NCBI GenBank assembly: GCA_002417685.1
Contig: DICP01000003.1
Location: 45,074 to 54,769, forward strand
Source of the DNA: Candidatus Mesolinea sp. UBA5823
GTDB taxonomy: Bacteria > Chloroflexota > Anaerolineae > Anaerolineales > Anaerolineaceae
DNA: 9,696 nucleotides
Direction of reading: 5' to 3'
Shown here: one piece after another, positions 1-7,344 of the stretch
How positions within the stretch are numbered: the first letter of the stretch is position 1
Layout of the letters: each line of letters opens with the position of its first letter
Notes under the pieces: model-generated
Told to the model about the DNA's origin: nothing
Database searches by the model: none
Seen by the model: the letters and a program-made list of their open reading frames with translations, nothing else
Made by a program: the position numbers and the translations under genes

Positions 1-123
1 TCCCACAGTTTTTCTACAATCTATTTACCTAAGTAAACTTTTTTATCCTTTCGCTCAGGGGACTAATCTCGAATTGAAAATAGCTTTTTCCAATAACCGT
101 AGTCGGCCGCCCTGATAAAATAA
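1..123 (+). other. Spacer, possibly the 3' end of an upstream plus-strand gene
   Basis: One plus-strand frame (starting at base 2) is open from the window edge to a TGA at 113-115, 8 bases before the terminator at 124-159. This would fit the last ~37 codons of a gene that begins outside the window. The peptide shows no motif I recognise, and a frame of this length is not unlikely by chance. Nothing else is visible here. Confidence 0.15.
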
Positions 124-159
124 AAAAATACTCCACCCTTGCTCGGGCGGAGTATTTTT
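124..159. terminator. Bidirectional rho-independent terminator
   Basis: The stem pairs 124-138 with 145-159 around the 6-base loop TTGCTC, with a single A/C mismatch (135/148). The GC-rich top (CTCC.CCC with GGG.GGAG) sits on an A-run on the left and a T-run on the right, so each strand reads as a GC stem followed by a U-tract. On the minus strand it starts 13 bases after the bacterioferritin stop codon. On the plus strand it could end whatever enters from the left. Confidence 0.88.
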
Positions 160-172
160 GAAGCTTTGTTCT

Positions 173-640
173 TTACTTGGTTAGGGTTGTAAGATAAACT
201 GCCAATCCCATCTGAGAGATTTTTTCTAGTTCACCCTCAATATAGTCAATATGATCTTCCTCGTCTTGCAGAATCGCATCGAGCATTTCCTTGGTGCCAT
301 TATCCCCAACTTCAACGCACAGCTTGATGGCAGCGTTGTACTTCTCGATAGCTTCTTGTTCTGACATACGATCATTTTCGTACATCTTGGGAACATCTTC
401 ACCAATATGAATGTTCTTGAGTTTACTTACGATCGGCCGACCCTCCAAAAAAAGGATCCGTGCAATGTGTTTTTCGGCATGCTTCATCTCGGTGATAGCG
501 CGTTTTTCAGCGGATTCATGCAGCACAGGGTATCCCCAATCTTCCGCCATTTCTGCATGTACGATGTATTGATTGATCGCTGTCAGCTCATCGGAGAGCA
601 AATCGTTCAAGGTTTCAATTACTTTTTCATTCCCTTTCAT
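173..640 (-). CDS. bfr: Bacterioferritin (haem-type ferritin, iron storage)
   Basis: This 155-residue protein has the normal length for bacterioferritin, a cytosolic 24-subunit shell that oxidises Fe2+ at a di-iron centre and stores it as a ferric mineral. All expected ferroxidase ligands are present at the E. coli Bfr numbering: E18, E51, H54, E94, E127 and H130. M52, the axial ligand of the inter-subunit haem, is also there, which separates it from haem-free ferritins and Dps. The N-terminus (ELTAINQY around 18-25) is typical. The start is the ATG at 638-640, with AAGGAG 6 bases upstream. The gene is monocistronic: it has its own extended -10 promoter (676-684) and a strong terminator 13 bases after the stop. 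It is divergent from the molybdenum hydroxylase. A 13-bp palindrome (706-718) beside the promoter may be an iron- or redox-responsive operator, but its regulator is unknown. Confidence 0.95.
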   Translation of the reverse strand: MKGNEKVIETLNDLLSDELTAINQYIVHAEMAEDWGYPVLHESAEKRAITEMKHAEKHIARILFLEGRPIVSKLKNIHIGEDVPKMYENDRMSEQEAIEKYNAAIKLCVEVGDNGTKEMLDAILQDEEDHIDYIEGELEKISQMGLAVYLTTLTK

Positions 641-675
641 ATCTAACTCCTTTTCTAAATGTTTTGCTAGATTGT

Positions 676-706
676 ATTATAGCATAATCTTTGATTAGAT
701 TAGACA
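676..706 (-). promoter_or_regulatory. Putative bfr promoter (extended -10)
   Basis: Read on the minus strand, TGCTATAAT (676-684) is a perfect -10 hexamer with the TGn extension. The -35 region (about 699-706) matches the consensus poorly, which is common for extended -10 promoters. The transcript would start near 669, giving a leader of about 30 bases that contains the AAGGAG site. A short dyad, ATTAT (676-680) / ATAAT (684-688), overlaps the -10. Confidence 0.6.
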
Positions 707-718
707 TTTTCCGAAAAT
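706..718. promoter_or_regulatory. 13-bp palindrome upstream of bfr, candidate operator
   Basis: ATTTTC-C-GAAAAT is a perfect odd palindrome immediately upstream of the weak bfr -35 region, in the spacer shared with the divergent hydroxylase gene. The position suits an activator or repressor of bfr. I do not recognise it as a Fur, PerR or other named box. AT-rich palindromes of this size can also arise by chance. Confidence 0.3.
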
Positions 719-767
719 ATTAATAAAACTCATAGTTTCAGGTCACTTCCTGCCGCTTTCTTCTTTT

Positions 768-798
768 TTGGCTATTCCAAAAGCCAATAGGCTATAAT
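768..798 (+). promoter_or_regulatory. Putative promoter of the molybdenum hydroxylase gene, leaderless type
   Basis: A perfect TATAAT lies at 793-798 and the ATG at 805-807, so the predicted transcription start falls on or next to the start codon. No Shine-Dalgarno sequence precedes the ATG. A possible -35, TTGGCT (768-773), matches 4 of 6 consensus bases with a long 19-base spacer. The spacer holds an inverted repeat, TTGGCT (768-773) / AGCCAA (782-787), and an overlapping dyad, AGCC (782-785) / GGCT (790-793). Either could bind a regulator. Confidence 0.5.
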
Positions 799-804
799 AT
801 CGCT

Positions 805-3645
805 ATGGCAGATATTTCCTTGACGGTTAATGGCTGTTCATATTCCTTTCCCGAGATTCCAAATGAAACTTTAGCAGATTTATTGCGCCAACGCCTGCAC
901 TTAACGGGCACAAAAATTGGTTGTGGAGAGGGTCACTGCGGCGTTTGTACCGTGCTCCTCGATGGGAAACCCGTAAAGTCCTGCCGAATAGCTGCTAGCA
1001 AGGCTATTGGGAAAAATATTCTGACGATAGAAGGCTTGCAAGCCCTCTCCCCCACCCCCGGGAGCTTGCACCCTCTCCAGGATGCTTTCATCCAGTATGG
1101 GAGCATACAATGCGGATTCTGCACACCAGCTCAGATTATGCAAGCTTACGCTTACCTGCAATCTCATCCCGATCCTTCTTATGAAGAGCTAAAAGGAGCA
1201 CTTAAGAACGTCCTGTGTCGCTGTGGAGCCTACGAGGCTATCTTGCAAGCAGTATTGGCAGCAGCTTACACGATGCGCACAGGTCAGTCGTTACCCACCC
1301 CTAAGCCTCAGTCTGTTCCCGCGCATACACATGTTATTGGAACACCTCAACCTCGCCCAGACGCCCTGGCTAAAGCGACAGGTTCTGCTATTTATACCGA
1401 TGACCTTAGCTTTCCGGGTATGCTCTATGCGCGTGTTTTGCGCGCTGGTGTTCCGCACGCAATTCTCACCAAAATTGACACCTCAGTAGCTAAGTCACTG
1501 CCAGGTGTTTATGCGATATTGACTGCAGAGGACCTGCCTGCCGCTCGTGAACATGGCCTTTTTAGTAAAGATTGGCCAATCTTAGTCGGCGTTGGCGAAC
1601 GCATTCGCTATATGGGAGATGCGCTGGCTTTAGTAGCCGCCGAAACGCAAGCCATAGCCGATCAAGCCATCAAGCTGATCAAATTTGAAGTGGAGCCGCT
1701 GCCGGTGCTTTTTAGCCCGCAAGCCGCACTTCAACCAAACGCACCACAGATACACCCCAATGGCAATTTGCTCAAGCATATTAAAGTACGCAAAGGCGAT
1801 GTTTCCGAAGGTTTTACCAAGTCAGAAGTCATACTTGAGCATACTTTTAAGACGCCCTTTACTGATCACCTTTTTATGGAACCAGAATGCAGCATTGCGG
1901 TACCACTTGCTGATGGACGCATGGAGGTATATGTCGGTTCGCAAATCCCGTATGCCGACCGTGAACAGGTCGCTGCTGCATTAGGCATCCCAGAAGAAAA
2001 GGTGCGCATCCGCGGGCAAATAACAGGCGGTGGCTTCGGCGGCAAAGAAGATATCGCCGGACAAATTCATGCGGCACTCTTGGCGCAAGCCATTGGCAAA
2101 CCGGTCAAATTGCTCTTCACCCGGAGGGAAAGTTTGCTCGTGCACCCTAAACGGCACGCTACTCAAATTCGTGTCAAGTTGGGCGCGAAAAGAAACGGAT
2201 TACTCGTGGCAGCTGAAACCGAACTTTTTGGTGATACAGGCGCTTATGCTTCACTGGGCGAGAAGGTGATGACCCGTGCCACAACCCATTCCGTAGGTCC
2301 ATACGTAATCCCTTCTGTGAAATCGGATTGTTATGCGGTTTATACCAACAACCCGCCGGCAGGAGCATTCCGCGGCTTTGGGGTGCTGCAATCAGCATTT
2401 GCAATCGAAAGCATGATGGATATGTTAGCCCAGGAATTAGGCATGGATCCCCTTGCTTTGCGCAAAATTAATGCATTACAAGTGGGCAGCCAAACAAATA
2501 CTGGACAGCTTCTGGAAGAAAGCGTTGGCTTATTGGATTGCCTTAATCAGATTGAAACTCACCTCCACCGGATCGCAGGGTCAGAGCCATTTAAACCCCA
2601 GATGATTAGGCGTGACGGTAAGGATTACATTACGTGTTGGGGAGTTGCAGCAGCTTATAAGAATACCGGTTTGGGAGGTAACGGACCAGATAAAGGCGCT
2701 GCAGATGTGGAGCTACGTGTGGATGGTAGCTTGCAAGTGCGCACGGCAGCTGCTGAGATTGGTCAGGGTTTGGTAACTGTGCTGCGCCTTTTGGTAGCGG
2801 AAACCTTGAACCGCAGCCCTGATGATGTTGATGTTTTGGTTATGGATACCGACCTTACACCGGAAAGCGGCCCAACGACTGCCTCGCGTCAGACCTTTGT
2901 GACTGGAAATGCTGCTTTATTGGCAGCGCGTGATCTCCGCCAACATTTGCTCAGCGCATTGGCTGTATATTGGAATATCCCAACAGAACAGATTGAGTTG
3001 ACTCCTCAGGGCGCAATCTGTACGCCTGACCAACAAGGGCAATTTGATAAGGTGGCTATGCGCAACATGAGCTGGCAACAACTTGCCTCTTTGCTTGAGC
3101 ACACTAGCACCGGTCGTTCTATCAGACGTAATTACATTGCCCCTCAAACTCACGAGCTTGGCGAAGGCAATCCGATTCACTTTGCCTTTTCGTTCAGCGC
3201 CCAAGCGGTTCAGATCGAAGTAAGCTTAGAAAGTGGAGAGATTAGGGTCTTACAGGTCATTTCCGCGCACGATGCTGGGCGTGTGCTCAACCCTTTAGGT
3301 TTCCAAGGGCAAGTCGAAGGTGGCGTGGTGATGGGTTTGGGGCATGCTTTAATGGAAGAATTTAAGGTTGATAACGGCATCATTCAGACAGACCGAATAG
3401 CACGTTACCACATCCCCACTATGCAGGATAGCCCAAAAGTCATCTCTATCATAGAGGAGCACCCTACCACCAGTGGACCGTTTGGAGCTAAAGGCGTTGG
3501 TGAAATTGTGAGCATCCCCACCCCACCCGCAATCACCAATGCGCTTTATAATGCCATTGGTCTGAGAGTAGATAGTCTTCCTGTCCGCGCTGCGGACGTT
3601 TTAGCATATCTTCGAACTATAAAACAAAATAAGGCGTCTGACTAG
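805..3645 (+). CDS. Molybdenum hydroxylase, xanthine dehydrogenase/aldehyde oxidoreductase family, fused 2Fe-2S and Moco domains
   Basis: This 946-residue enzyme combines two [2Fe-2S] domains and a molybdopterin domain in one chain. The plant-ferredoxin-like cluster is held by C40, C45, C48 and C60. The helical second domain carries C103, C106, C138 and C140 (CGFC and CRC motifs). The Moco part runs from about residue 180 to the end, with GGGFGGKE (408-415), AFRGFG (521-526), GQG (653-655) and the C-terminal GAKGVGE, whose E900 corresponds to the general base of the family. No FAD domain is present, as in Desulfovibrio gigas aldehyde oxidoreductase (907 residues) and the proteins called selenium-dependent xanthine dehydrogenase. 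The family hydroxylates aldehydes or N-heterocycles with water, and electrons leave through the Fe-S clusters. The substrate cannot be read from the sequence. There is no signal peptide, so it is likely cytosolic. No Moco-insertion or FAD-subunit gene is adjacent. The ATG at 805 lacks a Shine-Dalgarno sequence. Confidence 0.92.
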   Translation: MADISLTVNGCSYSFPEIPNETLADLLRQRLHLTGTKIGCGEGHCGVCTVLLDGKPVKSCRIAASKAIGKNILTIEGLQALSPTPGSLHPLQDAFIQYGSIQCGFCTPAQIMQAYAYLQSHPDPSYEELKGALKNVLCRCGAYEAILQAVLAAAYTMRTGQSLPTPKPQSVPAHTHVIGTPQPRPDALAKATGSAIYTDDLSFPGMLYARVLRAGVPHAILTKIDTSVAKSLPGVYAILTAEDLPAAREHGLFSKDWPILVGVGERIRYMGDALALVAAETQAIADQAIKLIKFEVEPLPVLFSPQAALQPNAPQIHPNGNLLKHIKVRKGDVSEGFTKSEVILEHTFKTPFTDHLFMEPECSIAVPLADGRMEVYVGSQIPYADREQVAAALGIPEEKVRIRGQITGGGFGGKEDIAGQIHAALLAQAIGKPVKLLFTRRESLLVHPKRHATQIRVKLGAKRNGLLVAAETELFGDTGAYASLGEKVMTRATTHSVGPYVIPSVKSDCYAVYTNNPPAGAFRGFGVLQSAFAIESMMDMLAQELGMDPLALRKINALQVGSQTNTGQLLEESVGLLDCLNQIETHLHRIAGSEPFKPQMIRRDGKDYITCWGVAAAYKNTGLGGNGPDKGAADVELRVDGSLQVRTAAAEIGQGLVTVLRLLVAETLNRSPDDVDVLVMDTDLTPESGPTTASRQTFVTGNAALLAARDLRQHLLSALAVYWNIPTEQIELTPQGAICTPDQQGQFDKVAMRNMSWQQLASLLEHTSTGRSIRRNYIAPQTHELGEGNPIHFAFSFSAQAVQIEVSLESGEIRVLQVISAHDAGRVLNPLGFQGQVEGGVVMGLGHALMEEFKVDNGIIQTDRIARYHIPTMQDSPKVISIIEEHPTTSGPFGAKGVGEIVSIPTPPAITNALYNAIGLRVDSLPVRAADVLAYLRTIKQNKASD

Positions 3646-3650
3646 ATAAT

Positions 3651-3666
3651 GTGACCAAGCGGTCAC
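3651..3666. terminator. Hairpin between convergent genes, possible weak terminator
   Basis: GTGACC (3651-3656) pairs with GGTCAC (3661-3666) around AAGC, beginning 5 bases after the hydroxylase stop codon and lying between two convergent genes. The position suits transcript termination or 3'-end protection. A T-rich stretch follows only about 12 bases later, so it is not a textbook intrinsic terminator. Confidence 0.45.
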
Positions 3667-3706
3667 TCAGTCTGATTCGTTTTATTTAGCCAAATTTATC
3701 TTGCAG

Positions 3707-4423
3707 CTATTCTTTCCAGAAGGATTTCCATTCAGCATTATGCCGATGTGTGCCATCGCACAGCGGTTTGTTGCGCGATTGACCGCAACGGCAAAGGGTT
3801 ACCCGATTCCGCGCCACAAACGGCATCCCGTCCGAACGCACAATTGGAATATAACCTGTCACCCACAGTGGTCCTTCGATCGGCCCGTCGGAGGTGATCT
3901 CGATTGAATCAGCTATCTGCTTAGGCAGGTCTGGCTCAATTTCTGGTTCATCAGGTTCAATTTGGTAGGTAAGCGCGCCTGAGGGGCAGCGCTCGATCAT
4001 CGCCATGGCTAAGGAGCGCTTCATCGTGTCTTCAGAATCGATCACCAGGTTCACTATGCCAATATTCCGCAAGTTACAAAATCCCGAGCTCATGCACAGG
4101 TCACTATCCACATAAACGATGAGATGTTTTCCTCCTGGCAGCTTTCGTTTATTTTCATCTGAGCCGTCAGTTATTGCAGTTTCTTTTCCATCAAATGGAA
4201 CACGTTGATGGGTTCCGTCACAAAAAGGTTTATGCTTGGAATTGCCACAGCGACAAAGGGCATAACTTTCCGGCGGGGTTTCAATTTTATCGAGAGTCTG
4301 CCAGGTGAGCGGCTCCCCATATTCAGAAACAATTTGCGTTTTTCTCACCAGGGGAACATCGCCTTCAACAAGGTAAGGTCCATTTTTGATGATTGTAATT
4401 TTCAATTTATTTTTTTCATCCAT
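3707..4423 (-). CDS. CDGSH iron-sulfur protein with two CDGSH sites and a central ferredoxin-like site
   Basis: The 238-residue protein has three predicted Fe-S sites. The first CDGSH motif is CRCGNSKHKPFCDGTH, with ligands C57, C59, C68 and H72. The second is CRCGQSRNKPLCDGTH, with C211, C213, C222 and H226. Each fits the three-Cys/one-His set that holds a [2Fe-2S] cluster in mitoNEET-like proteins. Between them, C110, C116 and the RCPSGAL segment (C146) resemble the divergent mono-cluster 4Fe-4S domain (Fer4_19 type). There is no membrane anchor or signal peptide, so it is probably a soluble cytosolic electron-transfer or redox-sensing protein; its partner is unknown. The acidic linker at 157-166 looks flexible. 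The start is the ATG at 4421-4423; the only Shine-Dalgarno candidate (AAAGG, about 11 bases upstream) is weak. The gene converges on the molybdenum hydroxylase. Confidence 0.85.
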   Translation of the reverse strand: MDEKNKLKITIIKNGPYLVEGDVPLVRKTQIVSEYGEPLTWQTLDKIETPPESYALCRCGNSKHKPFCDGTHQRVPFDGKETAITDGSDENKRKLPGGKHLIVYVDSDLCMSSGFCNLRNIGIVNLVIDSEDTMKRSLAMAMIERCPSGALTYQIEPDEPEIEPDLPKQIADSIEITSDGPIEGPLWVTGYIPIVRSDGMPFVARNRVTLCRCGQSRNKPLCDGTHRHNAEWKSFWKE

Positions 4424-4448
4424 AAGAGAACGAGCCTTTCATTTAACC

Positions 4449-4469
4449 TTATCAATTCAATTGTGATAA
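4449..4469. promoter_or_regulatory. Inverted repeat in the leader of the CDGSH gene
   Basis: TTATCA (4449-4454) and TGATAA (4464-4469) are inverted around a perfect 11-bp palindrome, CAATTCAATTG (4453-4463). The site lies between the putative -10 box and the start codon of the CDGSH gene, a natural position for a repressor operator. I cannot name a regulator, and AT-rich dyads occur by chance. Confidence 0.3.
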
Positions 4470-4473
4470 AGTT

Positions 4474-4501
4474 TGTATACTATCACCGATTAATTTTACA
4501 A
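4474..4501 (-). promoter_or_regulatory. Putative promoter of the CDGSH gene
   Basis: On the minus strand TTGTAA (4496-4501) and TATACA (4474-4479) are separated by 16 bases; each matches 4 of 6 consensus positions. Transcription would start near 4467, inside the inverted repeat at 4449-4469, and leave a leader of about 45 bases. Confidence 0.35.
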
Positions 4502-4606
4502 TAAAATCGAGCACGTAAATAAACCTCATTTGACGAAAATGGGCAATTTCTTAATTTGTATTAATCTGAACTAAATAAATATAACGGCTAAAGTTATAAG
4601 AAAATC

Positions 4607-4639
4607 GCTTTCAAACCTCAACTAAACTCTTTAGAAAGC
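4607..4639 (-). terminator. Weak hairpin downstream of the GH25 gene
   Basis: GCTTTC (4607-4612) and GAAAGC (4634-4639) form a 6-bp stem with a 21-base loop, beginning 27 bases after the GH25 stop on the minus strand. It is followed by the partly T-rich GATTTTCTT. The large loop makes this a poor terminator, but nothing better is visible in the spacer. Confidence 0.25.
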
Positions 4640-4666
4640 CAACCTTCTTTTTCACTTCCACGAGAT

Positions 4667-5788
4667 TCACACTTTTTGCATATACTGGTTAGTTCCACAA
4701 CACCAAACTTGGTCCGTTGGATCGATACGGTACCAACCGTCTTTTACTTCATATACGTTCACCAATTCTCCCTTAACCAAGTAACCTAAGATGTCATAAT
4801 TCTTTCCCGGTCCTTTGCGCTTATATAAAGCACTGACAATTACCTTCGCTTTGAAAAGAGGTTCGGGGGGTCGATTGGGGTCAAGCCGACGCATATATTG
4901 GGACTTCCCCGAGCACCAAATAGACGCTGTCGGATCGATTCGGAACCATTCGTTTTTCACTTCATAAACATCAACTTCTTCACCGAAACTCAATGAACCA
5001 ACGGCCTTATATTCAAGGCCCGGCCCCTGCCGGGTATATAACGCGGAAACAATGCAACGGGCTCTAAAGAGGACCTCCACTGGATCTTCTACTGGCGGAT
5101 CAATGTAATCAGGATTATTAAAATATCGCAATACATCCGCTTTATTCCCATTCCAGCGATCATAGTCCATATATCGGCTGACTGAACCAATGCCTTTGGT
5201 TTTCTCTCCAGTTTGATGAATGAGATAGGTATCCACACCAATTGGCAAAGCTGGTGGTCCGGGGTGTTCAGGGGTGAACAACGGGTATGGCAGGGCCTTA
5301 CGATACGTAGCCAACCACCAATCTAACTTGGGTAATTGATTGATGGCAAGATAGCTGTTTACCCAAGAGGCTCTAGAATAGCAGATAGGATACCTTCCGG
5401 TGCGCGAGCGACAGATATCAAGGCATTTCTGGGTTGTGGCGGTAATTCGAGCGCGGGTATTAATACCAGCTACCTCTAAGTCAAGCACCAAGCGGTCATG
5501 ATTCCAGTCAACCTGGTTGTCGAGAATTTTAAAGAGTGAATCCATTTGAGCCAAGGCACTTTCTCCAAAATACACCACGTGATAAGCCAAGCGACAGACT
5601 TTAATGCGCGCCATCTCGCTCCAGTAATAATCAAACATTGGATCTTCATAATTCCAAGAGATGCCTGTGCGAGCAGCGATAAAAACCACTTCCTCAGTAT
5701 GATTTTTCAGTGCATCAAAGTTTTGTTTTTTTGATCCATCCTGGCTCGACTGGTATCTGCTGATATCTACACCAAATGCTCGTGACAT
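4667..5788 (-). CDS. GH25 (Chalaropsis-type) lysozyme-like protein with two SH3b-like repeats
   Basis: This 373-residue protein opens with the GH25 signature GVDISRYQ (D8) and carries the catalytic-type LDLE motif (D103, E105) and a late YMDYDRWNG segment (206-214) typical of the last strand of the barrel. The family cleaves the MurNAc-GlcNAc bond of peptidoglycan. Residues about 238-303 and 310-373 are a tandem pair of SH3b-like modules sharing IVSALY, GPG, VYEV, W[FY]RIDPT and QYM, probably for wall binding and clearly an internal duplication. No signal peptide is present: the chain starts directly at the catalytic domain. It therefore resembles a phage endolysin needing a holin, or a protein exported by another route. 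The start ATG is supported by GGAGG 8 bases upstream. It lies downstream of parB in the same direction, separated by 370 bases, so it probably has its own promoter. Confidence 0.85.
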   Translation of the reverse strand: MSRAFGVDISRYQSSQDGSKKQNFDALKNHTEEVVFIAARTGISWNYEDPMFDYYWSEMARIKVCRLAYHVVYFGESALAQMDSLFKILDNQVDWNHDRLVLDLEVAGINTRARITATTQKCLDICRSRTGRYPICYSRASWVNSYLAINQLPKLDWWLATYRKALPYPLFTPEHPGPPALPIGVDTYLIHQTGEKTKGIGSVSRYMDYDRWNGNKADVLRYFNNPDYIDPPVEDPVEVLFRARCIVSALYTRQGPGLEYKAVGSLSFGEEVDVYEVKNEWFRIDPTASIWCSGKSQYMRRLDPNRPPEPLFKAKVIVSALYKRKGPGKNYDILGYLVKGELVNVYEVKDGWYRIDPTDQVWCCGTNQYMQKV

Positions 5789-6158
5789 AATCTAGTCCTC
5801 CAAAAAACCAACCCAAAATGGATTGATTACAATTATGAAAATTAACTCAGTAATTAAGGTGCAATATCAGTGCCAATATAGGTCAGTATAAATATCTAAT
5901 TATTAGCTATACGCAATATTATGAGAATAAAGAGGATTAACTATCTACTGAAACTAACAATTTACGTTAAGATGGGTTTCTTACTTCCCCATTTTGCTTT
6001 TGACCTAGAACGGAATATTAATATTTTCCTTAATTTGTCATTTTGAGACGTTCAAAGTGTAAATGGGCGATCAAGCATTCGCATCATTATATAGGTATTG
6101 ATATAAACTAGGAATCAATAGAACAAGCTCAGGTTACCTAAAAATGTTTTTGAATAAA
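5789..6158. other. 370-base AT-rich intergenic spacer
   Basis: I see no convincing gene here. The spacer must hold the 3' end of the parB transcript and the promoter of the GH25 gene, but no hexamer pair is convincing. A stem AAGATGGG (5969-5976) / CCCATTTT (5988-5995), with one G-T wobble and an 11-base loop, is the best hairpin. It lacks a U-tract on the minus strand. A 12-bp AT palindrome lies at 6014-6025. Confidence 0.5.
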
Positions 6159-7301
6159 TTATTTCAGATTATTCACTCGGACTTTGAGTGCTTCAGTGAG
6201 CTGTTCCATCTGCCCAACCATGCGGCGGGCATCTTCGGGAGCAACCTCACTGACCAGCGCGTCAGCTATTGAACCTAACTTGTCTTCTTGCGGCAGCTCA
6301 TCTAAATTAAGGAATACCCGCTTTATAGACCGAGCTGATTTTGTGGCTGGATCTGCCGGCAGCCGCACTTTACGCGTCTTTTCCCGACCTGAAATTCGCT
6401 CGAGAAATGCATGTACATCCTGATATGTGCGGCCATCATGCTCGGCATAATATCGTACAGCTGCCGACCAATATTTGGCATCATACTGCATGATTTCGCG
6501 TAAAACTCGCTCTGGCATTTCCGCGCGGTCACAAATTTCCAGTAAATCTTGGGGAAGTTCAAAGAATTTCATTAGGCGGCCATAATAAGTACGTTCTAAT
6601 TGCAAAGTCTTGAGTAACATGTCCTTGGTTTCATCGCTCAAGCGCACATCAAGAACCTGACGAAAATAGCTGTATTCGTCAAAAGATTCATTCGGCTGAA
6701 TACCATTAGACTCGAGGACGATCCTAGCCGCAGCGCGCGCCTTACCAACAGGCGTTAAGGCTTTGTAAGCCATGTTCTCTGCAATTTGCTTTTCTAAGCT
6801 AGGTTGATTATCGATGATAGCTAAAACATAAGGTTCATCTTTGCGTCCGCTAAGCACAGATTGAAAAGCCGTCGCCCAAAACCGCCGTTCACCTGTCAAC
6901 ATCTTAAAAACTTCACGTCCATCTTCAGTAATTACTTGACCGGTAATAGGTTTGATTTGACCAGTATCATGTAATGAGTCTCCCAAAGCAATGAGTTCCT
7001 CAATTTCTCGTCGGACCAGACGGTCTTGCTCAGCTAAAGCCATCCATTTGCGGACAGTTTCTTCCCAATCAATCTCTTGTCGAAAAAACGCTTCCCGTAA
7101 TTCAAAAGGCAATAGAAACCGAGCCTGAAAGCGATCAGGTTTGATCATAGAAAGGGGCACGCGATAAACGCTCTGCCGATTGCTCAGCATCTTAGGGGTT
7201 TGTTCTTCTTCACGTTGCTCTTTCTCAGCTGTGCTTGCATTAAAAGCATCACTCGTGAGACTAATTAAATCTCCAAAGCCTCTCTTCTTTGTTTCTGCCA
7301 T
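6159..7301 (-). CDS. parB: ParB/Spo0J-family partition protein
   Basis: The ATG at 7299-7301 is preferred over an in-frame GTG at 7308-7310, because AAGGAG lies 8 bases before the ATG and the GTG overlaps that site. The 380-residue product has a short N-terminal RGFGDLISL segment resembling the ParA-contacting peptide of ParB proteins. The nucleotide-binding domain shows YRVPLSMIKPDRFQAR (46-61), GQIKPITG (114-121), the GERR motif (137-140) and ENMAYKALTP (175-184), matching the three conserved ParB boxes that bind CTP. A helix-turn-helix region follows (about 232-255, ending FFELPQDLLE), then a helical C-terminus likely for dimerisation. Residues about 62-98 form an insertion compared with ordinary ParB. 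The protein should load at a palindromic site, spread as a clamp and work with the ParA encoded 101 bases upstream. The palindrome at 7345-7360 lies just before this gene. Confidence 0.88.
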   Translation of the reverse strand: MAETKKRGFGDLISLTSDAFNASTAEKEQREEEQTPKMLSNRQSVYRVPLSMIKPDRFQARFLLPFELREAFFRQEIDWEETVRKWMALAEQDRLVRREIEELIALGDSLHDTGQIKPITGQVITEDGREVFKMLTGERRFWATAFQSVLSGRKDEPYVLAIIDNQPSLEKQIAENMAYKALTPVGKARAAARIVLESNGIQPNESFDEYSYFRQVLDVRLSDETKDMLLKTLQLERTYYGRLMKFFELPQDLLEICDRAEMPERVLREIMQYDAKYWSAAVRYYAEHDGRTYQDVHAFLERISGREKTRKVRLPADPATKSARSIKRVFLNLDELPQEDKLGSIADALVSEVAPEDARRMVGQMEQLTEALKVRVNNLK

Positions 7302-7344
7302 CTCACACACTCCTTGTGATCAATACGATCTATGCTAATGCGAT

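Noticed and set aside
407..646. Plus-strand open frame opposite bfr
   Set aside because: It is antisense to a complete bacterioferritin gene and shows no protein-like motif.
901..1167. Minus-strand open frames inside the hydroxylase gene (also 933-1124, 1874-2077, 1981-2166, 2174-2404, 2917-3204), and plus-strand frames at 1223-1489, 1685-1984 and 2030-2269
   Set aside because: All lie within an intact 946-codon gene with complete family motifs; the alternative peptides are Cys/His/Arg-rich, without recognisable domains.
3749..3762. TGTGC-CATC-GCACA inverted repeat resembling the palindrome ends
   Set aside because: It lies in the CDGSH gene over the conserved CDGTH codons, lacks the CCCATGGG core and has only 5-bp arms; coding constraint is a sufficient explanation.
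4205..4504. Plus-strand open frames opposite the CDGSH gene (also 3701-3907), opposite GH25 (5546-5734) and opposite parB (6184-6423), plus a minus-strand alternative frame in parB (6323-6562)
   Set aside because: Shadows of real genes; no start-site support and no recognisable domain.
6014..6025. AATATTAATATT palindrome in the GH25-parB spacer
   Set aside because: Simple AT palindromes are expected in this AT-rich spacer; there is no second copy or clear positional logic.
6130..6158. AGGTTACCT and A/T-run symmetry just after the parB stop, considered as a terminator
   Set aside because: The stem is too short and is not followed by a U-tract on the minus strand.
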